Source of the DNA: Planctomycetaceae bacterium | Lineage (GTDB): Bacteria; Planctomycetota; Planctomycetia; Planctomycetales; Planctomycetaceae | Direction: 5' to 3' | DNA length: 38,792 nucleotides | Assembly (NCBI GenBank): GCA_002722955.1 | Contig: PBMZ01000027.1 | Location: forward strand, 1 to 38,792 | Part shown: positions 27,629 to 35,669 of the stretch, one piece after another | How the letters are laid out: the number at the start of each line of letters is the position of its first letter | How positions within the stretch are numbered: position 1 is the stretch's first letter | Notes under the pieces: model-generated | What the model was told of the DNA's origin: nothing | The model's input: the letters and a program-made list of their open reading frames with translations, nothing else | The model's database searches: none | Translations under genes and position numbers: made by a program

Positions 27629-28879
27629 ATGTTGAGAAGCGTCATGGATTCGTCGAAAGAAACACTGCCGGAACAGTTGACTGCATCGCCCTGCCTGCAA
27701 GGCGAACGGGTTGCGTTTACCGGTACGCTGGCCAGCATGGTGCATCGACAAGCGCACGAGTTAGTCGAATCGAACGGCGGCATCGCGACTCAACATGTGA
27801 GCAAACAGACGACGCTGTTGGTGATCGGCGAAGAGGGCTGGCCGCTCGAGGAAGATGGCCAACCATCCATCAAGCTACAACGAGTCGAGGCCTTGCAAGC
27901 TCAAGGCATCGACATCCAAATCGTGAGCGAATCCAACTGGTTGCGGCTGATCAATCTCGACGAGCGTCAAAGCGAAGTTCATCGCCTCTACACACCAGCA
28001 ATGTTAAGTACGTTGCTGGGCATCTCGGTCAATGTGTTCCGCCGCTGGGAACGCGTCGGTCTAATCCGTCCGACTCGGCGAGTTTTTCGGCTGCCGTACT
28101 TTGATTTCCAAGAGGTCAGCAGTGCTCGGCGTCTATCGGAGTTGATGAGCGCTGGCGTGTCTCGCACCGAGTTGGAATCGAGCTTGTCGAAGCTGCAAGG
28201 AGTGCTGGGCGACGTCGATCGATCATTGGCTCAGCTGTGGATTCTTGCCCAAGACAACCGCGTGCTGTGCTATGACGGGCGCGGCTTAATCGAGCCGAAG
28301 AGCGGTCAGCGATTGCTCGAATTCGACGGGGAAGAGGCTGCAGCGGCTGCTCCACGTGTCGAAACAATTGAAATTTCGTCAGATGCGGACGAAGCTGTCG
28401 TGGCCGAGGATCAACAAGGTTGGAGCTTTGAACAGTGGTACGATCAAGGTTGTGAGCTTCTTGACCAAAACGAAGCAGACAAAGCGACCGAGGCCTTTCG
28501 GTTATGTTTGATGAAACGGCCTGATGAACCCGAAGCGCATTTTCATTTAGCCGACGCTTTGTTTCGACAGGGCAATACGCTTGGGGCGTTGGAGCGGTAC
28601 CATGTTGCCGTCGAGTTGGATCACGACTACATCGAAGCGTGGACTCAGTTGGGATGTTTGCACGCCGAGCTTGGACAGTTCGAGTCGGCATTGGAAGCTT
28701 ACGAAATAGCCCTTACCACGCATCCCGAGTACCCCGACGCCAACTTCCACACGGCTCAAGTGCTGCATCAATTGGGACGCACCAACGACGCAATCACTTA
28801 TTGGGAGGCCTATTTGCGATTCGACAGTCGCGGGCCTTGGGCAGAGACAGCACGACATCATCTAGAAACAACCGTTTAG
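27629..28879 (+). CDS. BRCT-MerR-TPR fusion protein
   Basis: 416 residues. The start is either ATG 27629 (Met1) or ATG 27644 (Met6, with GAGAAG just upstream); Met1 is given here. Order: BRCT domain (22-108: LQGERVAFTGTL, ELVESNGGIATQHVSKQTTLLVIGEEG, Trp104), close to the BRCT of bacterial DNA ligase; MerR-type winged-helix DNA-binding domain (119-190: YTPAMLSTLLGISVNVFRRWERVGLI, RLPYFDF, ARRLSELMSAGVS); an acidic linker (about 233-262); and TPR repeats (about 268-395: EADKATEAFRLCLMKRPDEPEAHFHLADALFRQGN and two more). No enzyme domain is seen. It is a likely DNA-binding scaffold or regulator, perhaps in DNA metabolism; this is inference. The next gene starts 12 nt downstream, so an operon is likely. 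Confidence 0.85.
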   Translation: MLRSVMDSSKETLPEQLTASPCLQGERVAFTGTLASMVHRQAHELVESNGGIATQHVSKQTTLLVIGEEGWPLEEDGQPSIKLQRVEALQAQGIDIQIVSESNWLRLINLDERQSEVHRLYTPAMLSTLLGISVNVFRRWERVGLIRPTRRVFRLPYFDFQEVSSARRLSELMSAGVSRTELESSLSKLQGVLGDVDRSLAQLWILAQDNRVLCYDGRGLIEPKSGQRLLEFDGEEAAAAAPRVETIEISSDADEAVVAEDQQGWSFEQWYDQGCELLDQNEADKATEAFRLCLMKRPDEPEAHFHLADALFRQGNTLGALERYHVAVELDHDYIEAWTQLGCLHAELGQFESALEAYEIALTTHPEYPDANFHTAQVLHQLGRTNDAITYWEAYLRFDSRGPWAETARHHLETTV

Positions 28880-28891
28880 AATTGAATAGCT

Positions 28892-30193
28892 ATGAGTGAC
28901 CGATCCATCAATGTCGCCATCATCGGCGGTGGTATGTTTTTTGACGACATCATTGGGCAAAGCTTCAAGGATTTCATGCACGGTGGAATCGCGGGTGCCT
29001 TGACCAGTATTGGCATGAGTCATTTCGCGAGGGACGTTGCTGATGTCGAGATTCGCGTTAGCGCCGTGGGGACTCGCAGCGAATCAAGTGGCACTGCGGG
29101 CCACATTGTGAACTGGTTCTCGGAAGAGTTCCCCAATGTCCAGATAGAAGCGTGTTACGGTGATTCGGTTTGGAACGACATCATCGCCAAGCATCAACCG
29201 GACGTCCTCTTCGTCGCGACGCCCGACCATGTCCATACGCAACCAATCTTGGACGCACTCGAAGCTGGCTGCGATGTGATCACCGAGAAACCGTTGTGCC
29301 TGACGACCTCGGAAGCCGACCAAATCATCAAGTTGGCTCGCGACAAGGGACGCATTGTTGCCGTCGATATGCACAAGCGATACGACCCGTTCATTCGAGA
29401 CATGATGCTGAAGGCTCCCGAACAATACGGGGCCATCAACCGCATACGAGCCGTGTTGGAAGAGCCGCTCGAAGTCAGCACGGATATCTTTGCATGGGCC
29501 GAGCAAAGCAATCCATTCGCCTATGTTGGTTGCCACTGGCTGGATGTTGTCCATCACTACATGGGCGTGAAACCAGTGTCGGTGTTCGCGACTGGCCAAA
29601 AGAATCTCTTGGTGAATTGGGACAAACATCACGTTGAAGTCGCCAAGCGGCGCGGCGTCGATCCCTCGACGTTCAAGCGACAACACGCCATCAACACATG
29701 GGACAGCTTGGATGTTGCGGTAACTTACGACAATGGAATGCGTGGCGATTACAACAACAACTGGATCAACCCTGTCGAATTTGAAGGTGCCGTCAATCAA
29801 GAGATCGAACTCTACGGCGTCTATGGTCGCGGCTATGTCGACCAACAGGATCGCGGTTACCGCGAAGCTATCATCGGAGATGGTTCGAGAACTCGGAATC
29901 CATCCTTCGGTGGTCGTATCCGCCATACCGGCGGCAATCTTGAGATCTTTGGCTACGGGAAGGCTTCGATTGCATCCGGCTTACTGGCCATCATTCGGCG
30001 TCGCCTCTTGGGCGAGTCACTTGAGCAAATCGGCGACTCTTATCCCACCGACGCCAGTCAACGCGACATCGTCCAAGTTATCGAAGCAGCCACGATGGTC
30101 GCCGAGAAGAATCACGAGCACTTCGTCGCAGGCCGAGGTACGCCAGTCACGGCGCTCTTGACAGAGTCAGAGATCCAATTGATCCAACCGTAA
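28892..30193 (+). CDS. Gfo/Idh/MocA family oxidoreductase
   Basis: 433 residues, beginning 12 nt after the stop of the BRCT-MerR-TPR gene. The N-terminal Rossmann domain has INVAIIGGGMFFDDIIGQ, DVLFVATPDHVHTQPILDAL and the family hallmark ITEKPLCLT (EKP at 132-134), then GRIVAVDMHKRYD with the catalytic-region Lys. The C-terminal domain includes NPFAYVGCHWLDVVHHYMG. It is NAD(P)-dependent and likely acts on a sugar or inositol derivative, cytoplasmic; the substrate is unknown. No Tat signal is present, unlike many planctomycete paralogues. The start lacks a clear Shine-Dalgarno, consistent with coupling to the upstream gene. Confidence 0.92.
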   Translation: MSDRSINVAIIGGGMFFDDIIGQSFKDFMHGGIAGALTSIGMSHFARDVADVEIRVSAVGTRSESSGTAGHIVNWFSEEFPNVQIEACYGDSVWNDIIAKHQPDVLFVATPDHVHTQPILDALEAGCDVITEKPLCLTTSEADQIIKLARDKGRIVAVDMHKRYDPFIRDMMLKAPEQYGAINRIRAVLEEPLEVSTDIFAWAEQSNPFAYVGCHWLDVVHHYMGVKPVSVFATGQKNLLVNWDKHHVEVAKRRGVDPSTFKRQHAINTWDSLDVAVTYDNGMRGDYNNNWINPVEFEGAVNQEIELYGVYGRGYVDQQDRGYREAIIGDGSRTRNPSFGGRIRHTGGNLEIFGYGKASIASGLLAIIRRRLLGESLEQIGDSYPTDASQRDIVQVIEAATMVAEKNHEHFVAGRGTPVTALLTESEIQLIQP

Positions 30194-30204
30194 TCAACAT
30201 ACTT

Positions 30205-30269
30205 GTTTAACCCGTAGCCGTAGACGAGACTGTCTCGAGAATATCCTCGCCTACGGCTACGGGTTAAAC
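30205..30269. terminator. Long perfect inverted repeat, family R3, copy 1
   Basis: GTTTAACCCGTAGCCGTAG (30205-30223) and CTACGGCTACGGGTTAAAC (30251-30269) are a perfect 19-bp pair, extended by CGAG/CTCG after one mismatch, with an inner loop of about 17 nt. It sits between the convergent oxidoreductase and MobA-ankyrin genes, so it is a good bidirectional terminator. Its inner sequence (GCCGTAGACGAG ... GAATATCCTC) recurs at 31792-31831. Confidence 0.75.
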
Positions 30270-30275
30270 GAAGGG

Positions 30276-31754
30276 TCAATCGGCTCCCAGCTCTTCCAGC
30301 GTTTTCGCTGCCGTTTGGCGAGCGGCTTGCTTTGCCACGTCGAGAGGTGTTTGGCCGTTATCGTCTTGTGTGTCGATGTTAGCCCCCGCTTGAGCCAGTG
30401 CCTTGATGACATCGCGGCCGATGCCCTTCGCGGCGAACATATGCAGCGCGGTCCGGCCATCCACGTTGATAGCATTCGGATCGGCTCCGTACTTCAGCCA
30501 AATCATGACACGTTGACCGTGTCCGTGATTGGCGTCATGAAGCATCGGCTCTGACGGGATCTTCCAGCCGTGTTGAAGCTGCAATTCGATCAGCTCTGCC
30601 AGTGAATCGGACGGCATATGTCCGCCGTTACCGTTGTTGGGATCAGCGCCTTTCTCAAGCAGATAACGAACCGTCTCGGCCGAGCCAAACCGCAGTTGCA
30701 TCGACAACGGGCTCTCGCCTCGCGTCGTCAATGTCTCCAGTTCCGCTCCAGCGGCAAGCAGCACGTCGGCAACTTGCGTGGAACTCCAATGATGGATTGG
30801 CTGGCCAATTCCGCAGCCCGCAGTGAACTCGGCATGAATCAAATCTGAGTCCATCTGCAGCAACTTTCGCACTTCATTTGCGCGATCGTTCACGATCGAC
30901 TCGCGGAATGCTCGAGCTCTTTCTGGAATCAGCAAGTCGGCAATCAACATGTGTGGTCGCTGGGAACAATGTCCGCCATTCCTGTGGACAAACTCTCTTA
31001 GCAGCGAATGAGCTTGATAGCATGTTTCGGTGGTTGACTCCCCTTTGAGACCCGGATGTCGCCGCAGAAGTCCACTGGCTTTGTCAACCTCGCCGTTTGC
31101 GAAGGCTGCCAGAAATGACTCGGCCAACGGATGCTCCAAGGCATTCTTCTCGCGCCGTTCAAGCAGTGCTTGGTATTCTTCCGGCGTGTTGGCGTTTCGC
31201 AGAGAATCCAGTTCTGGGTCGACTTGGCGAAGTTCCTGTTCGCTGATCTCGACGCTGTCCGATTCCTCGACCAGAAAGAACGGCCGCATCCGACCTGCGG
31301 CGATCAGTTTTCGGACAGTCTCTTCGAGCTCGATGCGATACACGGCAGCCAAGGGATGATGAAACCCGTCAGCATGGGGAATAGCCAAGTCGGCCGTGCC
31401 AAGCTTTGAGTGAACAAACCGCACAAACTCGGGCGTCAGCAGTGGGCAATCACATGCCGAGACGAACGCAACCGACGCATGTCCTTTTAATGCCTTCAGT
31501 CCTGCGGCCAATCCAGCCAGCGGGCCCCTCGCCTGAATCTCATCGTGGGGGATGATGACGTCAGCGGGGAGATCGGGCAGCGGCTGGTCCTTGGCAGCGA
31601 CGACGACGATTGGCGCAGTGACTTCTTGCAAAATCGCCACTACACGTTGCAGCATCGTTTGCTCGCCGAATGGCAGCATGAGCTTTGGTTGCCCCATCCG
31701 GCGACTTGCACCACCGCATAAGACAATTCCACCGATCTTGTCTGATTCACTCAT
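30276..31754 (-). CDS. MobA-like nucleotidyltransferase fused to ankyrin repeats
   Basis: 492 residues from ATG 31754. Residues 1 to about 200 are a MobA-type molybdenum-cofactor guanylyltransferase domain: GGIVLCGGASRRMGQPKLMLPFG (12-24 is the nucleotide-binding loop), ARGPLAGLAAGL, VAFVSACDCPLL (about 94-105) and HPLAAVYR. The loop has GQPK where MobA usually has GxDK, so GTP specificity is not certain. A charged linker (EEYQALLERREKNALEHPL) leads to a C-terminal ankyrin region (about 215-492), clearest as NDRANEVRKLL, AVRYLLEKGADPN-like blocks, WLKYGADPNAINVDGRTALHMFAAKG and GANIDTQDDNGQTPLDVAKQAA. Both halves are intact in one frame. MobA domains are not normally joined to ankyrin. A start further upstream (31877) is open but unlikely. 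Confidence 0.85.
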   Translation of the reverse strand: MSESDKIGGIVLCGGASRRMGQPKLMLPFGEQTMLQRVVAILQEVTAPIVVVAAKDQPLPDLPADVIIPHDEIQARGPLAGLAAGLKALKGHASVAFVSACDCPLLTPEFVRFVHSKLGTADLAIPHADGFHHPLAAVYRIELEETVRKLIAAGRMRPFFLVEESDSVEISEQELRQVDPELDSLRNANTPEEYQALLERREKNALEHPLAESFLAAFANGEVDKASGLLRRHPGLKGESTTETCYQAHSLLREFVHRNGGHCSQRPHMLIADLLIPERARAFRESIVNDRANEVRKLLQMDSDLIHAEFTAGCGIGQPIHHWSSTQVADVLLAAGAELETLTTRGESPLSMQLRFGSAETVRYLLEKGADPNNGNGGHMPSDSLAELIELQLQHGWKIPSEPMLHDANHGHGQRVMIWLKYGADPNAINVDGRTALHMFAAKGIGRDVIKALAQAGANIDTQDDNGQTPLDVAKQAARQTAAKTLEELGAD

Positions 31755-31791
31755 CGATCTCACGACGCTTTGACCCTGTCCTGTACTTGTT

Positions 31792-31831
31792 GCCGTAGAC
31801 GAGAATTGAGGGGAATGTTCATTGCCTACGG
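31792..31831. repeat. Family R3, copy 2
   Basis: GCCGTAGACGAG (31792-31803) followed by GGAATGTTC and then CTACGG (31826-31831), a diverged version of 30217-30256 in the same orientation. The inverted arms are short (CCGTAG/CTACGG). It lies upstream of the MobA-ankyrin start, so the two R3 copies flank that gene as direct repeats. Confidence 0.5.
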
Positions 31832-31951
31832 ATAAAACAACAATTGCTCGACTGACCGCAAGCGTCGCATCCGTCAATGATTTTCGTTAGAATAACCGAT
31901 CCAAATATCGTCCCCGACGAATATCAAAGCCGCATCCATAAGACTTCCTGC

Positions 31952-32788
31952 ATGTGCCGTCTCAGCTTGACATCTTATCTTACCTCGGCCACGGTGCATG
32001 TTGCGATGCTTGCTGTGATCGGGGTGCTTTGGAGTGGCAAGATTGATGACCGGCCTGAACTTGCTGGTGACCAAGTAGTGTTGTTGTCGGGCTTTACAAC
32101 AATTCCGGCCGCCGCCGAACCTGTTTCAGATCCCGAGCCCGTCGCTACAGAAATCGCCCTCGACGAACCAAAAGACGCGCAACACGACGACTTGCCGGAG
32201 CCAAAGATCGAAAAAAAGTCGCAGGCGAGGCAGTCGAGCATACCCAAAACCGAGCGAAATCGGCAGCGAACGCGAGTGCTGAATCCTCGGCAAGCATCCG
32301 ATCTGGCTCCGGAGTCGCGAACCCAGCAGCGAACTTCATCTGCACACCACAAACAACGAAGTGTCGCACTGAGACCCGAGCAACCGATCACTCCACCATC
32401 TCAAGACGTTCAAGTCCAACGAGTTAACCCGTTGAAGCGACCGGAAACTGCCCCACCCGTTGAAGTCAAGGAACTCGCAGCAGCCCCGGAAATCAAACTA
32501 TCCATCGGGACGACTAAGACAAAACCGGCAAAGCCGATTCGCAATCCGAGCCCTATTTATCCGGTATCGGCGGTTCGTGAGCGAGTGGAAGGTACCGTGA
32601 TTTTGCGGCTGACAATCTCGGCGACCGGCCAAGTCACCAATGTGGCGGTCAGTGAATCGAGCAGCTTCGAAGAGCTTGACCGCGCCGCCATCAGTGCTGT
32701 TCAGCAATGGCGATTTGAACCGGCAAAACGCAGTGGTAAGTCGGTCTCCTGGACGGCGCGCTTGCCCGTTCGCTTTCGCCTGAATTGA
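31952..32788 (+). CDS. TonB family energy-transducing protein
   Basis: 278 residues from ATG 31952, chosen because it places the single membrane segment (TSATVHVAMLAVIGVLW, about 11-27) at the usual N-terminal position; ATG 31877 would add 25 residues, and neither start has a clear RBS. A long Pro/Glu/Lys/Arg-rich periplasmic linker follows (about 55-195). The C-terminal TonB domain contains NPSPIYPVSAVRERVEGTV, LRLTISATGQVTNVAVSES, SFEELDRAAISAVQQWRFEPA and ends RLPVRFRLN. TonB transmits proton-motive force from ExbB/ExbD to outer-membrane receptors. ExbB and ExbD are not in the window. The receptor gene lies 237 bases downstream on the same strand, so the two likely work together. Confidence 0.88.
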   Translation: MCRLSLTSYLTSATVHVAMLAVIGVLWSGKIDDRPELAGDQVVLLSGFTTIPAAAEPVSDPEPVATEIALDEPKDAQHDDLPEPKIEKKSQARQSSIPKTERNRQRTRVLNPRQASDLAPESRTQQRTSSAHHKQRSVALRPEQPITPPSQDVQVQRVNPLKRPETAPPVEVKELAAAPEIKLSIGTTKTKPAKPIRNPSPIYPVSAVRERVEGTVILRLTISATGQVTNVAVSESSSFEELDRAAISAVQQWRFEPAKRSGKSVSWTARLPVRFRLN

Positions 32789-32794
32789 GACGCT

Positions 32795-32825
32795 AGAAGC
32801 TCCAATTCGAAAAGGCCGGGCTTCT
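32795..32825. repeat. Degenerate family R1 hairpin, copy 5
   Basis: AGAAGC (32795-32800) and GCTTCT (32820-32825), with GGCCGGGCTTCTTTCTT on the right side typical of R1. The left arm has decayed. It lies 7 nt after the tonB stop and may still terminate. The remaining ~200 bases to the receptor gene show no gene. Confidence 0.5.
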
Positions 32826-33025
32826 TTCTTCGCAACGCTGGTCACGGCACGGCGTTCCGATTGTGCCGCTTTTGACGGCGATGCCAGCAGATGTGCCGTT
32901 GGTCAGCTGAATCAACCGATGTAATCAGCATAGAACCCATTGGCTAACGCTGCCCGCTGTTCGCCAGCCTACAGCAACAGCCAAATATCGTTCGTCTCGA
33001 ATTCTCTCAGCACGGATGTTGAGAT

Positions 33026-35233
33026 ATGCAAAATCCATCGCGTGCTTCGTGTGTCCTTCACAACTCGCTTGTCTTGATAATGCTCTGCAGCGGGGCCACC
33101 GCGGTTGCTCAAACCGACGATCCGAAAACGGAACCGGAACTGCCTCCCGTTGAAGTCTCGCCGCCGAATTTGCCGCAAGTTGATGTGACTCCTGGTACTG
33201 CTAGCATTTCCGATACGTCGACGAATTATCCGAACTTGTTCGATCAGAAGTTCGGCGCTTCGAGTCAATTTGGTCCAAGCACTGGCATCTTGAGAAGCCC
33301 GCAGGATCTGTTCAACTCGCCAGTGGCCGCATCGATTACGAATCGGCAGAGTCTAGTTGAAAGGCAAGCCCCCGATTTGTTTCATGCCTTGCAGAATGAG
33401 GTTGGAGTCCTCATGCAACGCACGGGCATTGGACAATCATCGCCATTTGTTCGAGGGCTGACGGGGCAGCAAGTCTTGATCTTGGTTGACGGGATTCGCT
33501 TGAACAACTCGTTCTTCCGCCGCGGGCCGAATCAGTACTTCAATACGATTGATCCGGGCATGGTGGATCAGATTGAGGTATTGCGAGGTCAGGGGGCTGT
33601 GCTGTGGGGCTCGGATGCTATTGGCGGCGTCATCAATGTTGTCACTCGCGGGCCAAATTCCACAAGGGGCAATTATTGGGGCGACGAGTTCCATCAAACG
33701 TACAACACGGCCGACTCGAGTTCCTACAGTCGCTTGAACGTCGAGGGCTGGATGGACAATGCAGGGGTTTTTGCGGGCGGTAGCTACTTGAACGTTCGTG
33801 ACTTGGACACGGGCTTTGACTTTGGGCGTCAGCCCGGAACTAACTACCAGCAATACGTTGGTGACTTGAAACTGCGATACATGATCTCTGATCACGAATT
33901 GCTGACTGTGGCCTTGCAGCATCATGAGCAAGAGGATCTGCCGCGGAGCGACCGCTTTCCCGGTTTTCCGGGTGACCGAAACAACAGCAACACGCCAGGT
34001 CGAGCCCGTTTCTTTGATCCTCAGCAACGAGACCTTGCCTACGTTCGATACGAGGCTTTGAATCCAATCGACGGGCTTGATGCCATCACGGCGACGGTCT
34101 CGTACCATCGACAGCGGGAAGTTCAGACGCGTGGGACTCCGACAGTCCGAGCACAAGAAACTGACGTCGAGACAACTGGCGTCAACTTGGTCGGTGTCCG
34201 AGACATGGACTCGCTGGGCAAGCTGTCGGTTGGTGTGGATTGGTATCACGATGATATCGACTCGGCGTTCATTGGGACGGATCGACCGGTTGTCCCCGAT
34301 GATGCCTTCTATGAACGAATCGGAGCCTACTTGAGCTGGGACTTCGAATTGACTGAGCGACTCACGGCGACTGCTGGTGTCCGGTACGAGAACATCGAGA
34401 CGGAGGGAACTCCGATCGTCGACATTGACGATGGGCTGGGAACGATCACACCGACACCAACTCGTGTCTCTGCAAACTTTGACGACTGGGTTAGTCAAGC
34501 TGGCCTGGTTTACAAAGTGACCGAGGACGTGCATCTTGTCGGTACGATCGCCGAGGGGTTTCGCGCGCCGACTGTTGACGACTTGATGGGTAACAACATC
34601 GTTGCCGGCGACGGCATGAGCGTCCCGAGTCTTGACCTTGGCCCTGAAAGATCGATCAATTACGAAGTCGGCGTGAAGACGAATTCAGACCGCCTGCGAA
34701 CTCAGACGTTTGCTTATTGGATCGACATCGACGAGAGCATCGTCTCAATCACCCCTGCCCCGCCGTTGACCTTCCGCGCGGGCAACCAAGACGCCTACGT
34801 GCAAGGTGTCGAGTTCAATGGCGAGTACTTGTTGGAAAAAGGTTGGTCGCTGTATGGTAATTACTGGTACACATACGGTCGCAACCGCGTGACGGGCTCG
34901 CCGCTGAGTCGCATTCCGCCAGCCCAAGGAATCGTGGGGCTGCGATGGCGATCTCAAGACGCCGGAAGTTGGTTCTCGATCTACACCTGGATGGTGCGGC
35001 GGCAAGATCGGCTGGATCAAGTTCGTGACATCAACGACGAACGGATTCCGATTGGTGGCACTCCCGGATATGCAACTCTCAATATGGGCGCCGGACGCGC
35101 CTTCGGCTGCGATCGACAACACCGAGTCAGCCTAAGCCTAGAAAACGTGACGGACAAGGCGTATCTCGTCCACGGCTCGGGGGTTTTCGGAACCGGCTTT
35201 ACCGCTCGGATGGGCTATGCCTGGGCGTTCTAG
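33026..35233 (+). CDS. TonB-dependent outer-membrane receptor
   Basis: 735 residues. A signal peptide (VLHNSLVLIMLCSGATAVAQ) is followed by a Pro-rich stretch that may hold the TonB box, then the plug domain (about 88-215: DLFHALQNEVGVLMQRTGIG, PFVRGLTGQQVLILVDGIRLNN, VDQIEVLRGQGAVLWGSDAIGGVINVVTRG). A long beta-barrel runs to the C-terminus, ending VSLSLENVTDKAYLVHGSG and MGYAWAF with the terminal Phe typical of outer-membrane proteins. The barrel includes AEGFRAPTVDDL, usual for siderophore, haem or vitamin receptors. The ligand cannot be named. It is paired with the upstream tonB. Confidence 0.93.
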   Translation: MQNPSRASCVLHNSLVLIMLCSGATAVAQTDDPKTEPELPPVEVSPPNLPQVDVTPGTASISDTSTNYPNLFDQKFGASSQFGPSTGILRSPQDLFNSPVAASITNRQSLVERQAPDLFHALQNEVGVLMQRTGIGQSSPFVRGLTGQQVLILVDGIRLNNSFFRRGPNQYFNTIDPGMVDQIEVLRGQGAVLWGSDAIGGVINVVTRGPNSTRGNYWGDEFHQTYNTADSSSYSRLNVEGWMDNAGVFAGGSYLNVRDLDTGFDFGRQPGTNYQQYVGDLKLRYMISDHELLTVALQHHEQEDLPRSDRFPGFPGDRNNSNTPGRARFFDPQQRDLAYVRYEALNPIDGLDAITATVSYHRQREVQTRGTPTVRAQETDVETTGVNLVGVRDMDSLGKLSVGVDWYHDDIDSAFIGTDRPVVPDDAFYERIGAYLSWDFELTERLTATAGVRYENIETEGTPIVDIDDGLGTITPTPTRVSANFDDWVSQAGLVYKVTEDVHLVGTIAEGFRAPTVDDLMGNNIVAGDGMSVPSLDLGPERSINYEVGVKTNSDRLRTQTFAYWIDIDESIVSITPAPPLTFRAGNQDAYVQGVEFNGEYLLEKGWSLYGNYWYTYGRNRVTGSPLSRIPPAQGIVGLRWRSQDAGSWFSIYTWMVRRQDRLDQVRDINDERIPIGGTPGYATLNMGAGRAFGCDRQHRVSLSLENVTDKAYLVHGSGVFGTGFTARMGYAWAF

Positions 35234-35411
35234 TTTCTGCGTTGATCCTTGGACTCATAATGCCCCGGCTACTTCGATTTCCCATAAGTCGGTCCTCTGA
35301 CAACCAACGCACAACGACTCTCGCGTGAAACTGTGTCTTGCGTTATGTTAAGATATGACATTCAAGCTTTCTGTTGAGAATCTGACAGAAGTGCAGTTTC
35401 GAGGAATTCCA

Positions 35412-35669
35412 ATGCCGAAAGTTTCTCGCCGAACCGTTCTACGAAGCGTTGGCGTTACGTTGACTTTGCCATTATTGGAATCGATGTTGCCCACAGCTGT
35501 CGGTGCTGATGCCGATATTCCAACGCGAATGTGCATCTCTCATTTCGGCATTGGAATGAACGTCAGAGAATTCTTTCCTAGAACAACAGGTACTGATTGC
35601 GAGCTTTCTCGAATTTTGAAACCCTGGGAACGACATCGTTCCGAGATGACCGTCCTTTCCGGAACATCG
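35412..35669 (+). pseudogene. DUF1552 gene remnant (N-terminal fragment)
   Basis: An ATG at 35412 is preceded by GAGGAA. It opens a DUF1552-type N-terminus: Tat signal SRRTVLRSVGVTLTLPLLES, then CISHFGIGMNVREFFPRTTG, ELSRILKPWERHRSEMTVLSGTS. Full DUF1552 proteins are about 400-450 residues. Only about 86 are left, and the family sequence stops at the SGTS position, where the full protein would continue with a His-rich segment. From 35670 the same frame encodes a complete sulfatase. The remnant is therefore either a 5'-truncated survivor of a deletion or an assembly artefact. It may still be translated as an N-terminal extension of the sulfatase. Confidence 0.75.

Noticed and set aside
33437..34534. 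A 365-residue minus-strand frame inside the TonB-dependent receptor
   Set aside because: Antisense shadow. The receptor has plug, barrel and terminal Phe in the other strand.
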